A program made the position numbers and the translations under genes. From Candidatus Gastranaerophilales bacterium (GTDB taxonomy: Bacteria; Cyanobacteriota; Vampirovibrionia; Gastranaerophilales; Gastranaerophilaceae), in NCBI GenBank assembly GCA_944325595.1, contig CALVAQ010000001.1:1-64000 (forward strand): a stretch of 64,000 nucleotides of DNA. The letters run 5' to 3'. The first letter of the stretch is position 1. Each line of letters begins with the position of its first letter. The notes beneath the pieces were generated by a model. The model was not told the origin of the DNA and made no database searches. It saw only the letters and a list, made by a program, of their open reading frames with translations. Below, piece by piece: positions 16,914 to 25,321 of the stretch.

Positions 16914-18521
16914 ATGAATAAAAAAATTTGTTTAAAAAAATACACCGGTTTTTCTCTGGCAGAAACGTTAGTTACCCTGCTAATAGTAGCCATTGTTGCT
17001 ATTGCATCGGTACCTGTAATTACAAAGAAAAAAGCAACACCGGCAGAACCTTCCGGAACATGGATGTGTACTTTGAACTCACAGGGTCAGCATGTCGTCT
17101 GGGAAACCGGTGACAAAAATATGAATGATGCTGATCAGTGGAAAACAACAGGAAAAAACTACTGCGAGTTTTCCGTTCCTAAAGGAGCCAGAAACTTTGC
17201 TATTACAGCTATTGGCGGCGGCGGAGGCGGTGCCGGAGCAGGACTTGAAAGCAAAGTGTGGACAACCAGTTTTAACATACCATATGCTGGCAGATACAAA
17301 ATGGCGGCAATAGGTGCCGGCGGTAATGGTGCAAAAGGACCTGACGGCGGCGGTAAAAATGTTCCCGGCGGAGGCGGTGCCGGCGGTGTTGCTTTTGCAG
17401 AATATGAATTCACAGATAATGTAAAAAAACTAACTCTTACGAGAGGATATGTAAATTCTAACACAACAAACAACCAAAATGGCACTCAAGGCGGTTCTTC
17501 AAAAATTTCTGCAACGTATCAAGATAATTTATATAATAACCAAACGGTAGATCTTGTAACAGCAGAAGGCGGATATGGCGGAAGAGGCTGTTATTATGCC
17601 GGATTGTTTATGGCTTGTAATAAATGGCGAGATTATTATAGTAAACAGGGTTCTGTTTCTATCTCAAATATTAATAATGATTATATAAAAACAATAGAAA
17701 CAAAAAACTTTAATTCTGATACAGGTGACGGAGATGCACAGTGCAACGGTCTTTACTGCTTTGGATATAGAACTGTAGCACATCAGTTGGAAGTAAATAA
17801 AAAAATGGAACCGTTTGTGTTTTTCAATGTGTATAACAGCAACGGCGGTCTGGTAAGAGACACATATGAAGGACAGTACGGACGCGGCGGCACTGCATTG
17901 CATCAGGCAGAAAGAAGACAAGACAACAAATACAATGTATACTATAAACAACCGGGAAGAAATGGTTATGTGATGGTTATTACATCTCTTCACAAACCCG
18001 GTCTTGGCGGTGAAGCCGGTGAACATGTTGAAAGAGCTTTTTATTCCGAATTCGATTCGAAAAAACTCAAAGTTATTATCGGCAAAGGCGGAACAGGCGG
18101 CAGCGCAGGTTCTTCTGAGCCTGTAGGCAATGTATATAATCCTGCTGTCAGTACAAAAAAACCGACTGAAGCAACAGACGGAACAAGCACTCAAATCGTT
18201 GGATTAATTACATTAGATGGCGGAAAACACGGTAAGTCCTTGCAAGAAAACGATATTAAAGCAATGGAGGAAGCCAAAGGCGGTGACGGAGAACCAAGCC
18301 CGCTGAGAAATTCAAAAAAACTTGTTGAAGTCGGAAGTGATACGGATCTTCTCAAAAAGTATCAAACTGGTCTGGGCGGATTGTCACAGGGTAATACAAG
18401 TGTAGACGGTCAAACCAGCTTCTTCTACGGTGCAGGCGGCGGCGGTGGTGGAGTTAATTCAAATTCCCAAGCCGGCAAAGGTGCCAACGGCTCATCGGGA
18501 TTTGTAATGATTGAATGGTAG
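16914..18521 (+). CDS. prepilin-like glycine-rich surface protein 2
   Basis: A 535-residue paralogue of the preceding gene, 22 bases downstream. Leader MNKKICLKKYTG, then FSLAET (Glu5), a hydrophobic helix, TWMCTLNSQGQHVVW, a Cys at KNYCEF, ARNFAITAIGGGGGG, several glycine-rich runs, the conserved block FYSEFDSKKLKVIIGKGGTGG near residue 380, GGLSQGNTSVDGQ near the end and the C-terminus SGFVMIEW. The middle (about 190-330) is the most divergent part and contains several Cys residues. Presumed exported and possibly assembled with its neighbours. Upstream ribosome site is weak (TTTGGAGTTTAA). Confidence 0.8.
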   Translation: MNKKICLKKYTGFSLAETLVTLLIVAIVAIASVPVITKKKATPAEPSGTWMCTLNSQGQHVVWETGDKNMNDADQWKTTGKNYCEFSVPKGARNFAITAIGGGGGGAGAGLESKVWTTSFNIPYAGRYKMAAIGAGGNGAKGPDGGGKNVPGGGGAGGVAFAEYEFTDNVKKLTLTRGYVNSNTTNNQNGTQGGSSKISATYQDNLYNNQTVDLVTAEGGYGGRGCYYAGLFMACNKWRDYYSKQGSVSISNINNDYIKTIETKNFNSDTGDGDAQCNGLYCFGYRTVAHQLEVNKKMEPFVFFNVYNSNGGLVRDTYEGQYGRGGTALHQAERRQDNKYNVYYKQPGRNGYVMVITSLHKPGLGGEAGEHVERAFYSEFDSKKLKVIIGKGGTGGSAGSSEPVGNVYNPAVSTKKPTEATDGTSTQIVGLITLDGGKHGKSLQENDIKAMEEAKGGDGEPSPLRNSKKLVEVGSDTDLLKKYQTGLGGLSQGNTSVDGQTSFFYGAGGGGGGVNSNSQAGKGANGSSGFVMIEW

Positions 18522-18606
18522 TCTATACGTTTATATGGACAAAATCGGTTTATCACTCCGGAAATAAAAGCCGAAAAAGCCATACACAAGACCAGAAGGA
18601 GAAATA

Positions 18607-20013
18607 ATGACAATAAAAACTAAAAAATCCGGTTTTACCATTGCGGAAGCACTGATGGCATTACTTGTGATTTCTTTGATAACAATAGCATCTATACCCG
18701 TTATTACCAAAAAGAAAAGGGTTATCGGCACGGCTGTTCACGGAAGATGGGCATGTACGTTAAATGAACAGGGACAGCATATGGTCTTTGGTTCGGAACA
18801 AAATCCTTACGGGTGGACAGTTTCAGGAGACCAGTGCTATTTCAACCCGCCCCGTGATGCAAGAAACTTTGCTGTTTCGGCAGTCGGTGCAGGAGGCGGC
18901 GGTGCAGGCTCAAGCATGGCATCAGAATATCATAAAGGTCCCAAAAGTATAAATGTAACAAAATACGGTAAATATAGATTTTATGCCATAGGAGGAGGCG
19001 GTCAAGGCGGCGGATGGAATTGCTGGCAGGCTTTTAGCGACAGTAACGAATGGGGCTGGGGCGGTGCAACCGGCGGTTCAGGAACCGGAGAAATTGATAT
19101 AGGTTCAGATGTATCTGTAATTAGTATAGAAGTAGGCTCAGGCGGCGATGGCGGTTCAATGAACGGTGCCGCAGGAGGTGACTCGGTTATTACTGCATAT
19201 AACGGACCAAGTAGTAAAGAAATAATCAGAGCAAGAGGCGGTGCCGGCGGTCCGGAAAGACAAAGAAGCGTTGGCGGAAATGGTACTTGTGACAGCAACT
19301 GGACTGCGCCCAGTGCGGGCAGTGTCACTTTTGGTTCCGGAGTAACTGCAAAAAAAAGTTCCCCCGGAGATTATTATTCATCAAATGGAAACAAAAACAG
19401 ACAATCTGCTGTTGGTCTGGTAACCACATTGGATCCTATTGGAAAAATGTTTGACATTGAATTCAACGATTTAGACATTGGTGGCGGCGGTTCTTCTGTC
19501 AATTGCAGCGGCTCTAATAAATGTCCGGGAAATCCGGGAGGAAAAGGTGTTGCCGGGCTTATAATTGAAACAAGATTTATTGGTGAAGGCGGAAAAGTCA
19601 GCCCAAGTGATGTCAAAAGGCGTGAGTTTTATCCTTCTCTTGAAAGAATTTCTATTGTAATAGGCGAAGGCGGAGCAGGAGGTGCTGCAGGTACTGCTGG
19701 CAGTAAGGGAGGCACTACATATTTTGGTGATATCTTCTCACTTGAAGGCGGTGAAGGCGGAAAAGTTAAAAACCTTGAAACATCAAATTCAACTAACAAA
19801 TATGCCGGAGAAAACGGCGAAACAGGCAAACTTTCATTAAAAGATGTTACAAAAACAACAGCTCTTGGCGGAATGGCAAGCGGGAATACAAGCAGTGCTA
19901 ACGGACAGAATGCAAAATTCTATGGTTCAGGCGGCGGCGGTGCCGGATTGAACGGTTCAACCAGCGGCAAAGGCGGTAACGGAGCACCGGGGTATGTTCT
20001 TATTGAATGGTAA
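18607..20013 (+). CDS. prepilin-like glycine-rich surface protein 3
   Basis: A 468-residue third paralogue. Leader MTIKTKKSG, then FTIAEA (Glu5) and a hydrophobic helix, HGRWACTLNEQGQHMVF, a Cys at DQCYF, ARNFAVSAVGAGGGG, glycine-rich runs, FYPSLERISIVIGEGGAGG and the C-terminus PGYVLIEW. It is shorter in the middle region than the other two. The 85-base gap upstream ends in a strong ribosome site (AGAAGGAGAAATAATG). A terminator follows, so the three genes make one transcription unit. Whether they are major or minor subunits of a fibre cannot be told. Confidence 0.8.
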   Translation: MTIKTKKSGFTIAEALMALLVISLITIASIPVITKKKRVIGTAVHGRWACTLNEQGQHMVFGSEQNPYGWTVSGDQCYFNPPRDARNFAVSAVGAGGGGAGSSMASEYHKGPKSINVTKYGKYRFYAIGGGGQGGGWNCWQAFSDSNEWGWGGATGGSGTGEIDIGSDVSVISIEVGSGGDGGSMNGAAGGDSVITAYNGPSSKEIIRARGGAGGPERQRSVGGNGTCDSNWTAPSAGSVTFGSGVTAKKSSPGDYYSSNGNKNRQSAVGLVTTLDPIGKMFDIEFNDLDIGGGGSSVNCSGSNKCPGNPGGKGVAGLIIETRFIGEGGKVSPSDVKRREFYPSLERISIVIGEGGAGGAAGTAGSKGGTTYFGDIFSLEGGEGGKVKNLETSNSTNKYAGENGETGKLSLKDVTKTTALGGMASGNTSSANGQNAKFYGSGGGGAGLNGSTSGKGGNGAPGYVLIEW

Positions 20014-20047
20014 AATGTACGGCATATCTTTTTGTATAAATTTCACC

Positions 20048-20080
20048 AAAAAACAGGGTTCATTAAGAACCCTGTTTTTA
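20048..20080 (+). terminator. rho-independent terminator of the prepilin-like operon
   Basis: A 13- to 14-bp stem (AAAAACAGGGTTC with GAACCCTGTTTTT) and a 5-base loop, 35 bases after the last stop codon. A second, weaker inverted repeat (ACCGGAT with ATCCGGT) follows near 20091-20121. Confidence 0.85.
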
Positions 20081-20287
20081 TGCAAACTTACCGGATTTTT
20101 TTGTAAAAATTTCATCCGGTGCCGCAGCTGCCGTCTCGAGCCTCCCGCCCCGCACAGGCAGGCGTTTATGGCAAAATCTTGCCACGAATTTTTTCATACA
20201 AACTTTATCCAAAAACAAAATACAACGAATAAATGATGTGACTATCTGATACGGATATTAAGATTATTCTAGGGGAAGTTGCAGAGG
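20081..20287. other. gene-free spacer with a short GC-rich patch
   Basis: Between the operon terminator and the fli promoter there is no supported gene. Around 20118-20165 a short GC-rich patch (including CAGCTGCCGTCTCGAG) stands out from the AT-rich surroundings. It does not clearly match the 96-bp repeat and may be an old insertion remnant. Confidence 0.4.
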
Positions 20288-20293
20288 TATAAT
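20288..20293 (+). promoter_or_regulatory. candidate -10 box before the fli cluster
   Basis: A perfect TATAAT lies 26 bases before the TTG start of the SpoA gene. No good -35 box is seen at the usual distance, so an activator or another sigma factor may be needed. Confidence 0.35.
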
Positions 20294-20318
20294 CTTTCTC
20301 GGGGATTAGGGGAAAAAA

Positions 20319-21551
20319 TTGCAAACAAAAGCAAAAAAACAAAAAGCAGTTTCAAATTTTTCTAACGAACTAAACCTGTCTTTTGATTGGTTTAGCAGGA
20401 ATTTTAAAAACAATATCGAAGAATCTTTTTGCGATTTTTGGGAGAGAGACTTTGATGTGAAATTTCTGTGCCTTAGTGAAAACACAAACTTCCTCGCCCA
20501 GAATGAAGAATTTTTTGTCACAAAAATACGTTTGAACAAAGAACTTTCCGTATTTGTGAGACTGTCAAAAAACCTTGTAAAAAACCTTGTAGAAAACACT
20601 CTCGGTTCAAACGGAAAGCGGTTTGATATAAACAAAATATCCGAACTCGAAGCAAAAATTCTCACAGGTTTCAACAATTATATGTACAAAAGTTTTGCTT
20701 CCTCGATAAAACAGTCCGATGAACTTCCCAAAAATAATACAAATTATAACGAGTACAATCTTACATTTTTTGTTGAAAGCTGCGGAGATTCACTCGGAAA
20801 ACTTGTTGTGAAAATCCCTGTTGTTGCAATAAACCCTGAAAAACTTACCCTGAAAGAAGAAACCTTCGGCATTGACGACTTTCTCAGCACAAAAGCTAAA
20901 GTAAACCTTTGTGTAGGCAGTACAAAAATCAAACTGAGCGATTTAAAAAATCTGGAAAAAGACGATATCGTGCTGCTTGAAAACAGCAAAGCATCACAGA
21001 TGATTTTAAAATACGACGGGCACAAGCTGAAAATGCGTGTCACACCAAACCCCGGAATAATGATTGATTACGATATAGAAGAAAACGGAGCAGGCTCCGG
21101 AGGAGAAAAATATATGAGCGGTAACTATAACATGTGGGATACAATTCAGGTCGAAATAGGCGCCGAATTTGAAAAAGTAAAACTCACACTCGGAGAACTG
21201 AAACAGATTTCCGAGGGACTTGTTGTCGACATAGGTTCTGTATATGACAACAAAATTGATTTAAAAGTTGAAGACAAAATTGTTGCCTCCGGCGAATTGG
21301 TCATTATAAATGATAGGTACGGAGTCAAAATTAATCATATCTTCACTGAAGAAAAAAATCTCGCATCACAAAATGTTGAAGAAGCACAGTACGAAAAACA
21401 GCTCGAAGATGACCCTGTTGTTGAACAGCAAGAAAATTACCCGCAAGAGCAGGTTCACGAAACACCGGAAGTTCCGGCTCAACACAGTGATGAAGTAAAC
21501 GAAGAAGATTTTGATTACAGCGACTTTGATGTAGATGAAGAAGATATCTAG
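20319..21551 (+). CDS. flagellar motor-switch protein with two SpoA domains (FliN/SctQ-like)
   Basis: A 410-residue protein. Residues ~1-185 resemble the non-SpoA part of SctQ/FliM-like C-ring proteins. A first SpoA-like segment (about 190-250, KAKVNLCVGSTKIKLSDL) is followed by a clear second SpoA domain (about 268-340, DTIQVEIGAEFEKVKLTLGE to LVIINDRYGVKI). The last 60 residues are acidic and disordered. Two SpoA domains in one chain recall SctQ of injectisomes more than classical FliN. It probably forms part of the cytoplasmic C-ring. The TTG start has the ribosome site TTAGGGGA. fliO-fliP-fliQ-fliR follow, so a flagellar role is most likely. Confidence 0.75.
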   Translation: MQTKAKKQKAVSNFSNELNLSFDWFSRNFKNNIEESFCDFWERDFDVKFLCLSENTNFLAQNEEFFVTKIRLNKELSVFVRLSKNLVKNLVENTLGSNGKRFDINKISELEAKILTGFNNYMYKSFASSIKQSDELPKNNTNYNEYNLTFFVESCGDSLGKLVVKIPVVAINPEKLTLKEETFGIDDFLSTKAKVNLCVGSTKIKLSDLKNLEKDDIVLLENSKASQMILKYDGHKLKMRVTPNPGIMIDYDIEENGAGSGGEKYMSGNYNMWDTIQVEIGAEFEKVKLTLGELKQISEGLVVDIGSVYDNKIDLKVEDKIVASGELVIINDRYGVKINHIFTEEKNLASQNVEEAQYEKQLEDDPVVEQQENYPQEQVHETPEVPAQHSDEVNEEDFDYSDFDVDEEDI

Positions 21552-21564
21552 TTAAGAGGCAAAA

Positions 21565-22038
21565 ATGGGCGTATATCTCGTAAATTTTTTGGTATATTCA
21601 ATGGCAATGGTAGGGCTGCTTTTTGTATGTCTTATGGTATACAAAAAAACAATGCTCTCAAACAAATGTACAAACAACTGCGAAAAATTAACTGTTGAAA
21701 ATGCATTGAACCTTTCACAAAGAAAAACTCTGTATGTAATAAAAGCAGGCGATGAAAGATTTTTGATTGCGGCAGATGCGGAAAGAACAGCTTTTCTGGC
21801 AAAACTTGATGAAAAAACAAAAACTACTTCCGCCGTACCGGAAAATATTCAAAGGCAGGTTGTTGTTCCTGTTGAAACAATAAAAACTCCGCAGGCGAAA
21901 AAAGAGATACAAAAACCCGTTGATTATTCCGAAGTAATGAGTGCAATAAAAAGACAAAACAAACAACCGGTAATGAAAGAAATGCTGCGCAAGCTCTCAG
22001 AACCGGTAATAAAGGAAGAAACAGCCCAAACAAAATAA
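21565..22038 (+). CDS. fliO: flagellar biosynthesis protein FliO-like
   Basis: A 157-residue bitopic membrane protein. One N-terminal membrane helix (about residues 5-27) is followed by the compact FliO-like beta domain (LNLSQRKTLYVIKAGDERFLIAAD, about 49-75) and a charged, probably disordered tail. FliO helps the assembly of the FliP ring in the export gate. Family identity rests on that short motif, the membrane topology and the position directly before fliP. Sequence conservation in this family is always low. Ribosome site AAGAGGCAAAA. Confidence 0.75.
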   Translation: MGVYLVNFLVYSMAMVGLLFVCLMVYKKTMLSNKCTNNCEKLTVENALNLSQRKTLYVIKAGDERFLIAADAERTAFLAKLDEKTKTTSAVPENIQRQVVVPVETIKTPQAKKEIQKPVDYSEVMSAIKRQNKQPVMKEMLRKLSEPVIKEETAQTK

Positions 22039-22055
22039 AAGGAAGATAAAATAAA

Positions 22056-22697
22056 ATGGATAGCGTATTAAGAGATCTCAATCCGGTATTGCAAATGCTT
22101 ATGGTAATGACGATATTTTCGTTATTGCCGTTTATCTTTACCTGTATGACAAGCTTTTTGAGATATACAATTGTATTTTCAATGCTCAAACAAGCGCTCG
22201 GCACACAGCAGGTGCCTCCGGGAATTGTTCTTGTCGGATTATCCATGATTTTGACTATTTATACAATGAGTCCTGTTTTTTCAAAAATGTGGGAAATGGG
22301 CTCTGTTCCGTATCAAAAAAACGGAGATATTGTAGCGGCAATGACAGAAGGTTCAAAACCGCTCAAGGAATTTATGATGAAACAAACCCGTCAGCAGGAT
22401 ATGACATTTTTTATTCAGCTGTCCGGAGCGCCAAAACCAAAATCACCCGAAGATATTACTCTCTGGCAGGTTGCTCCTGCATATATCGTGAGTGAATTAA
22501 AAACCGCTTTTGAAATCGGGTTTGTAATATACGTGCCGTTTATTGTACTTGATTTGATTGTCGCAAACGTTCTTCTGGCACTCGGTATGTTTATGCTGTC
22601 GCCGACAATCATTTCACTGCCGTTTAAACTGCTCATATTCATTGCCGTTGACGGATGGAGCATGATTGTACACGGACTTGTTACAAGTTTCAATTAG
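22056..22697 (+). CDS. fliP: flagellar export gate protein FliP
   Basis: A 213-residue inner-membrane core of the flagellar export gate, with about four membrane helices. Characteristic stretches are FTCMTSFLRYTIVFSMLKQALGTQQVPP and LKTAFEIGFVIYVPFIVLDL, with MFMLSPTIISLPFKLLIF near the end. FliP pentamers with FliQ and FliR form the export channel. The N-terminus lacks the cleavable signal peptide seen in enterobacterial FliP. It follows fliO by 17 bases with the ribosome site AAAGGAAGAT. Confidence 0.95.
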   Translation: MDSVLRDLNPVLQMLMVMTIFSLLPFIFTCMTSFLRYTIVFSMLKQALGTQQVPPGIVLVGLSMILTIYTMSPVFSKMWEMGSVPYQKNGDIVAAMTEGSKPLKEFMMKQTRQQDMTFFIQLSGAPKPKSPEDITLWQVAPAYIVSELKTAFEIGFVIYVPFIVLDLIVANVLLALGMFMLSPTIISLPFKLLIFIAVDGWSMIVHGLVTSFN

Positions 22698-22722
22698 TTA
22701 ACCGACCGATAAAGGAATAAAA

Positions 22723-23217
22723 ATGGAAATACTGCTTGAATATATGGGTAAAGGACTGATAGTAATGCTGATGATATCAATGCCGTGCGTACTTGTCGCT
22801 GCAGGTGTCGGTCTTGTTGTCGGTATATTGCAGGCCGTTACTCAGGTTCAGGAGCAAACCATTGCCGCTGCGCCAAAAATTCTTGCAGTTTTTTTGGTAT
22901 TGATGATTATGGGTGTCGGGTATGTAAAACTTTTGACCAACCTTCTTTTAGAAGGCTATGCAATGGCATTCAATCAGATTCCGGCTGCCGAAAGCTATGT
23001 CCTGTCTTCCAATTATCACAAATATACAAGACCGTTTAACGAAGAATTCAAAAACGGTGCCGGAAGATTTGACAAGCAGGAAATCGGAGATATTATGAGA
23101 AACCCCGGCAAAATTCCTTTTATAGACTACAATTCAAAAATAAAACATTATCCCTCTGACAGAATGCCTAACCCTTCTCCGAATTTGATAGAACGTAATG
23201 CAATAATGAGCAGGTAA
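22723..23217 (+). CDS. fliQ: flagellar export gate protein FliQ with C-terminal extension
   Basis: The first ~89 residues are a normal FliQ: two membrane helices with VGLVVGILQAVTQVQEQTIA and the P-K-I-L-A-V turn. FliQ is usually about 90 residues. Here the frame continues for about 75 more, a hydrophilic tail rich in Asn, Pro, Lys and Tyr (from about residue 90 to 164). No stop or frameshift separates them, and the next gene starts 6 bases after the end. FliQ packs around the FliP-FliR gate; the tail would presumably emerge on one membrane face. What the tail does is unknown. Confidence 0.9.
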   Translation: MEILLEYMGKGLIVMLMISMPCVLVAAGVGLVVGILQAVTQVQEQTIAAAPKILAVFLVLMIMGVGYVKLLTNLLLEGYAMAFNQIPAAESYVLSSNYHKYTRPFNEEFKNGAGRFDKQEIGDIMRNPGKIPFIDYNSKIKHYPSDRMPNPSPNLIERNAIMSR

Positions 23218-23223
23218 TGAACT

Positions 23224-23628
23224 ATGAAAAAATTATTTTTTGCAATATTAGCGATTATATTGATGCCTGTTCAGACATGGGCAGTTGAAAACGGAGACGT
23301 ATTCAGCGTAAAAACCGATACGGCATATATTATTCCTTTAAATTACAGACCGATAAATCTGAAAAACACAAATACGGAAGTTCTGAGAGCAGAAGCCGTT
23401 ACAAACATTGATATGACAGATTCTTCCGTTTTGATTGCAACCCAAAAAGAAGGAATAGCTTACGTTTCGTTTAAACAAAAAAACAACACCGTTACTTTGA
23501 AATTTCTTGTAGACAACAAAGCACAGGAAGACACAACTCTGATAAAACTAGACAAAGCAGACCCGCCTCAACCGGAAACAAAACCTGCAAAAACACTTCA
23601 GACAACGCAAACGGAGCAGACTAAATGA
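23224..23628 (+). CDS. small exported protein with secretin-N-like domain
   Basis: A 134-residue protein with a signal peptide (MKKLFFAILAIILMPVQTWA), a beta-rich domain (about residues 30-105: IIPLNYRPINLKNTNTEVLR then DSSVLIATQKEGIAYVSF) and a Pro/Thr/Gln-rich tail. The domain resembles the pilus-assembly/secretin N-terminal domain of T2SS and T3SS secretins, based on its alternating strand pattern. It is set between fliQ and fliR, overlapping fliR by 4 bases (ATGA), so translation is coupled. A periplasmic role alongside the export gate or rod is plausible but unproven. Confidence 0.6.
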   Translation: MKKLFFAILAIILMPVQTWAVENGDVFSVKTDTAYIIPLNYRPINLKNTNTEVLRAEAVTNIDMTDSSVLIATQKEGIAYVSFKQKNNTVTLKFLVDNKAQEDTTLIKLDKADPPQPETKPAKTLQTTQTEQTK

Positions 23629-24407
23629 TAGATGCGGTTCTTGATGCATTTCCAAAATATTTTCCAGAAATAAACAATGCGCTTGGCGGCGGATTGTTGA
23701 TTTTTGCGAGGGTGCTTGGTTTTGTCAGATTTGCTCCCGTATTAAACAGAAAAGAAATGGCAGGATATATGAAACTTTGTTTTGCAATAATCCTGACTAT
23801 AATCCTTATGATGACTGTAGATACAGGACCGGTTCCTCACGGGTCTTCATTGATTCTGGGGCTGGTGCTCAATCTTGCCGGCGGAATGATGATAGGCTTT
23901 ATTGCAAACTGTATAGTTCAGGCAATATCAGCAGCAGGCGATATGATAAACATGCAGATGGGTCTGTCCTCTGCAATGGTTCTTGATCCGACTGTCGGAG
24001 CTCAGGTTTCTATTCTTGGCAACTTTTTCGGAATTCTTGCCGTTATTATATTTATACATGTCGGCGGAGTATACTGGCTCATAAACGCCCTGCACAGGAG
24101 TCTTGAGATTTTTCCGGTTTACGCAACTTCAATACCTATGGATCAGCTCATAAACAAAGAATATCTCATTACACTCACATCAAATGTTCTTTATGTGGGT
24201 TTGCAGATAGCATCGCCGGTTTTGCTGGCAACTCTCGGGCAGGATTTGATTCTGGGTATAATTTCAAAAACGGCACCACAGGTAAACGTATTTCAGCTAA
24301 GCTTTCTTTTTAAACCTGTTTTGGGTGCTGCAATCCTTTTGTGGATAATGCCTGTTATCATTAATGTAATAAGTGATTATTTTATATCCTTTGCAAAAAT
24401 ATTCTAA
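23625..24407 (+). CDS. fliR: flagellar export gate protein FliR
   Basis: A 260-residue inner-membrane protein with about six helices, the single-copy FliR subunit of the export gate. Recognisable stretches are ARVLGFVRFAPVLNRKEM and AISAAGDMINMQMGLSSAMVLDP, as well as LFKPVLGAAILLWIMPVI. It completes the fliO-P-Q-R set. flhB, which often follows or fuses with fliR, is absent here. Its stop overlaps the stop of the convergent PfpI gene by 4 bases. There is no terminator between them. Confidence 0.93.
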   Translation: MIDAVLDAFPKYFPEINNALGGGLLIFARVLGFVRFAPVLNRKEMAGYMKLCFAIILTIILMMTVDTGPVPHGSSLILGLVLNLAGGMMIGFIANCIVQAISAAGDMINMQMGLSSAMVLDPTVGAQVSILGNFFGILAVIIFIHVGGVYWLINALHRSLEIFPVYATSIPMDQLINKEYLITLTSNVLYVGLQIASPVLLATLGQDLILGIISKTAPQVNVFQLSFLFKPVLGAAILLWIMPVIINVISDYFISFAKIF

Positions 24408-25099
24408 CAGTGGTTGTTTTGGCTGCAGAGTTTTTTTATCACCGCTTGAGCAAGTTTTTTTGCGGAAGCAGGGTTTTGCCCCGTAATCAGATTTTTATCA
24501 ACAATTACGTTCTCCTCCCACGGTTCTGCTTCATTAAAAATAGCACCGAGTTGTCTGAGTTTTGACTCGAGCATAAACGGAACAAGTTTGTCTTTTTGTA
24601 CAATTTTTTCTTCTTTATTTGTGAAACAGGTAAGCTGCATTCCCTTTACAACAGGTTCGCCTGTCAGGGTTTTTGCATTAATCAAACCGGCAGGACCATG
24701 GCAGACAGCCGAAACTATTTTGTGTTCGTTATAAAAGTAAGAAACCACGTTGCCCAAAGTTTCGTCTTTTGCAAGGTCAATCATAGGACCGTGTCCGCCA
24801 GGAATAAATATGGCATCAAAAGATTTGTAGTCGATTTCACTCAATTTTGCCGTATTTTTTAACTCTTTTATTGTGTAATCCCATTCCGTCGGATTTTTGC
24901 ACTCAAGAGAGTCTTCATCCACCGGCGACTCCCCGCCCAGAGGACTGGCAACAGTAACGTCAAAACCTGCCTCCTTAAAAGCAAGAAACGGTACTGCAAA
25001 TTCTTCCAGCCAGACCCCTGTTTTATGAAAATCATCGAGCGCCGATGCATTGGTTGCAACAATCAAAATTCTTTTATATATATTATTCTGTTTTTTCAT
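24404..25099 (-). CDS. DJ-1/PfpI-family protein
   Basis: A protein of about 231 residues in the class I glutamine-amidotransferase-like superfamily. The nucleophile elbow is VSAVCHGPAGL (Cys133, His134); the conserved acidic residue is in GVWLEEFAVPF. The glycine turn FIPGGHGPM is present. This pattern is closest to Hsp31/glyoxalase III-like members, which remove methylglyoxal or act in protein repair. A longer frame to 25282 exists, but the ATG at 25099 has the ribosome site ACGGAGAAAA. The upstream part reads as noncoding. Convergent with fliR. Confidence 0.88.
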   Translation of the reverse strand: MKKQNNIYKRILIVATNASALDDFHKTGVWLEEFAVPFLAFKEAGFDVTVASPLGGESPVDEDSLECKNPTEWDYTIKELKNTAKLSEIDYKSFDAIFIPGGHGPMIDLAKDETLGNVVSYFYNEHKIVSAVCHGPAGLINAKTLTGEPVVKGMQLTCFTNKEEKIVQKDKLVPFMLESKLRQLGAIFNEAEPWEENVIVDKNLITGQNPASAKKLAQAVIKKLCSQNNHC

Positions 25100-25321
25100 T
25101 TTTCTCCGTTTATCGTTTGTTTTTTCTTGAACATTTTCAAAATTAATCAAAACCGGACTTTGTTTCATTGGAGAAAAGGGCAAAAGTTTTTTATTACCGG
25201 ATTTTACAATATTAAGAAATGTTAATAAAAAATAAATTAAACAGGCAATTTTTACGAAAAAAAATACTTTATATAAATACAAGGGATTAAGGGATTAAAA
25301 TTTTATAGGGAGAAAAAGATT

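Noticed and set aside
17159-17485. Proline-rich minus-strand frames opposite the glycine-rich genes, also near 15.5, 16.5, 19.1 and 19.7 kb
   Set aside because: Gly codons (GGN) read as Pro on the other strand, which creates long open frames. The plus-strand genes have ribosome sites and prepilin leaders.
15272-20013. Reading these as ordinary type IV major pilins
   Set aside because: They have the leader, but their length of about 470-540 residues and glycine-rich bodies do not fit known major pilins, so only prepilin-like is claimed.
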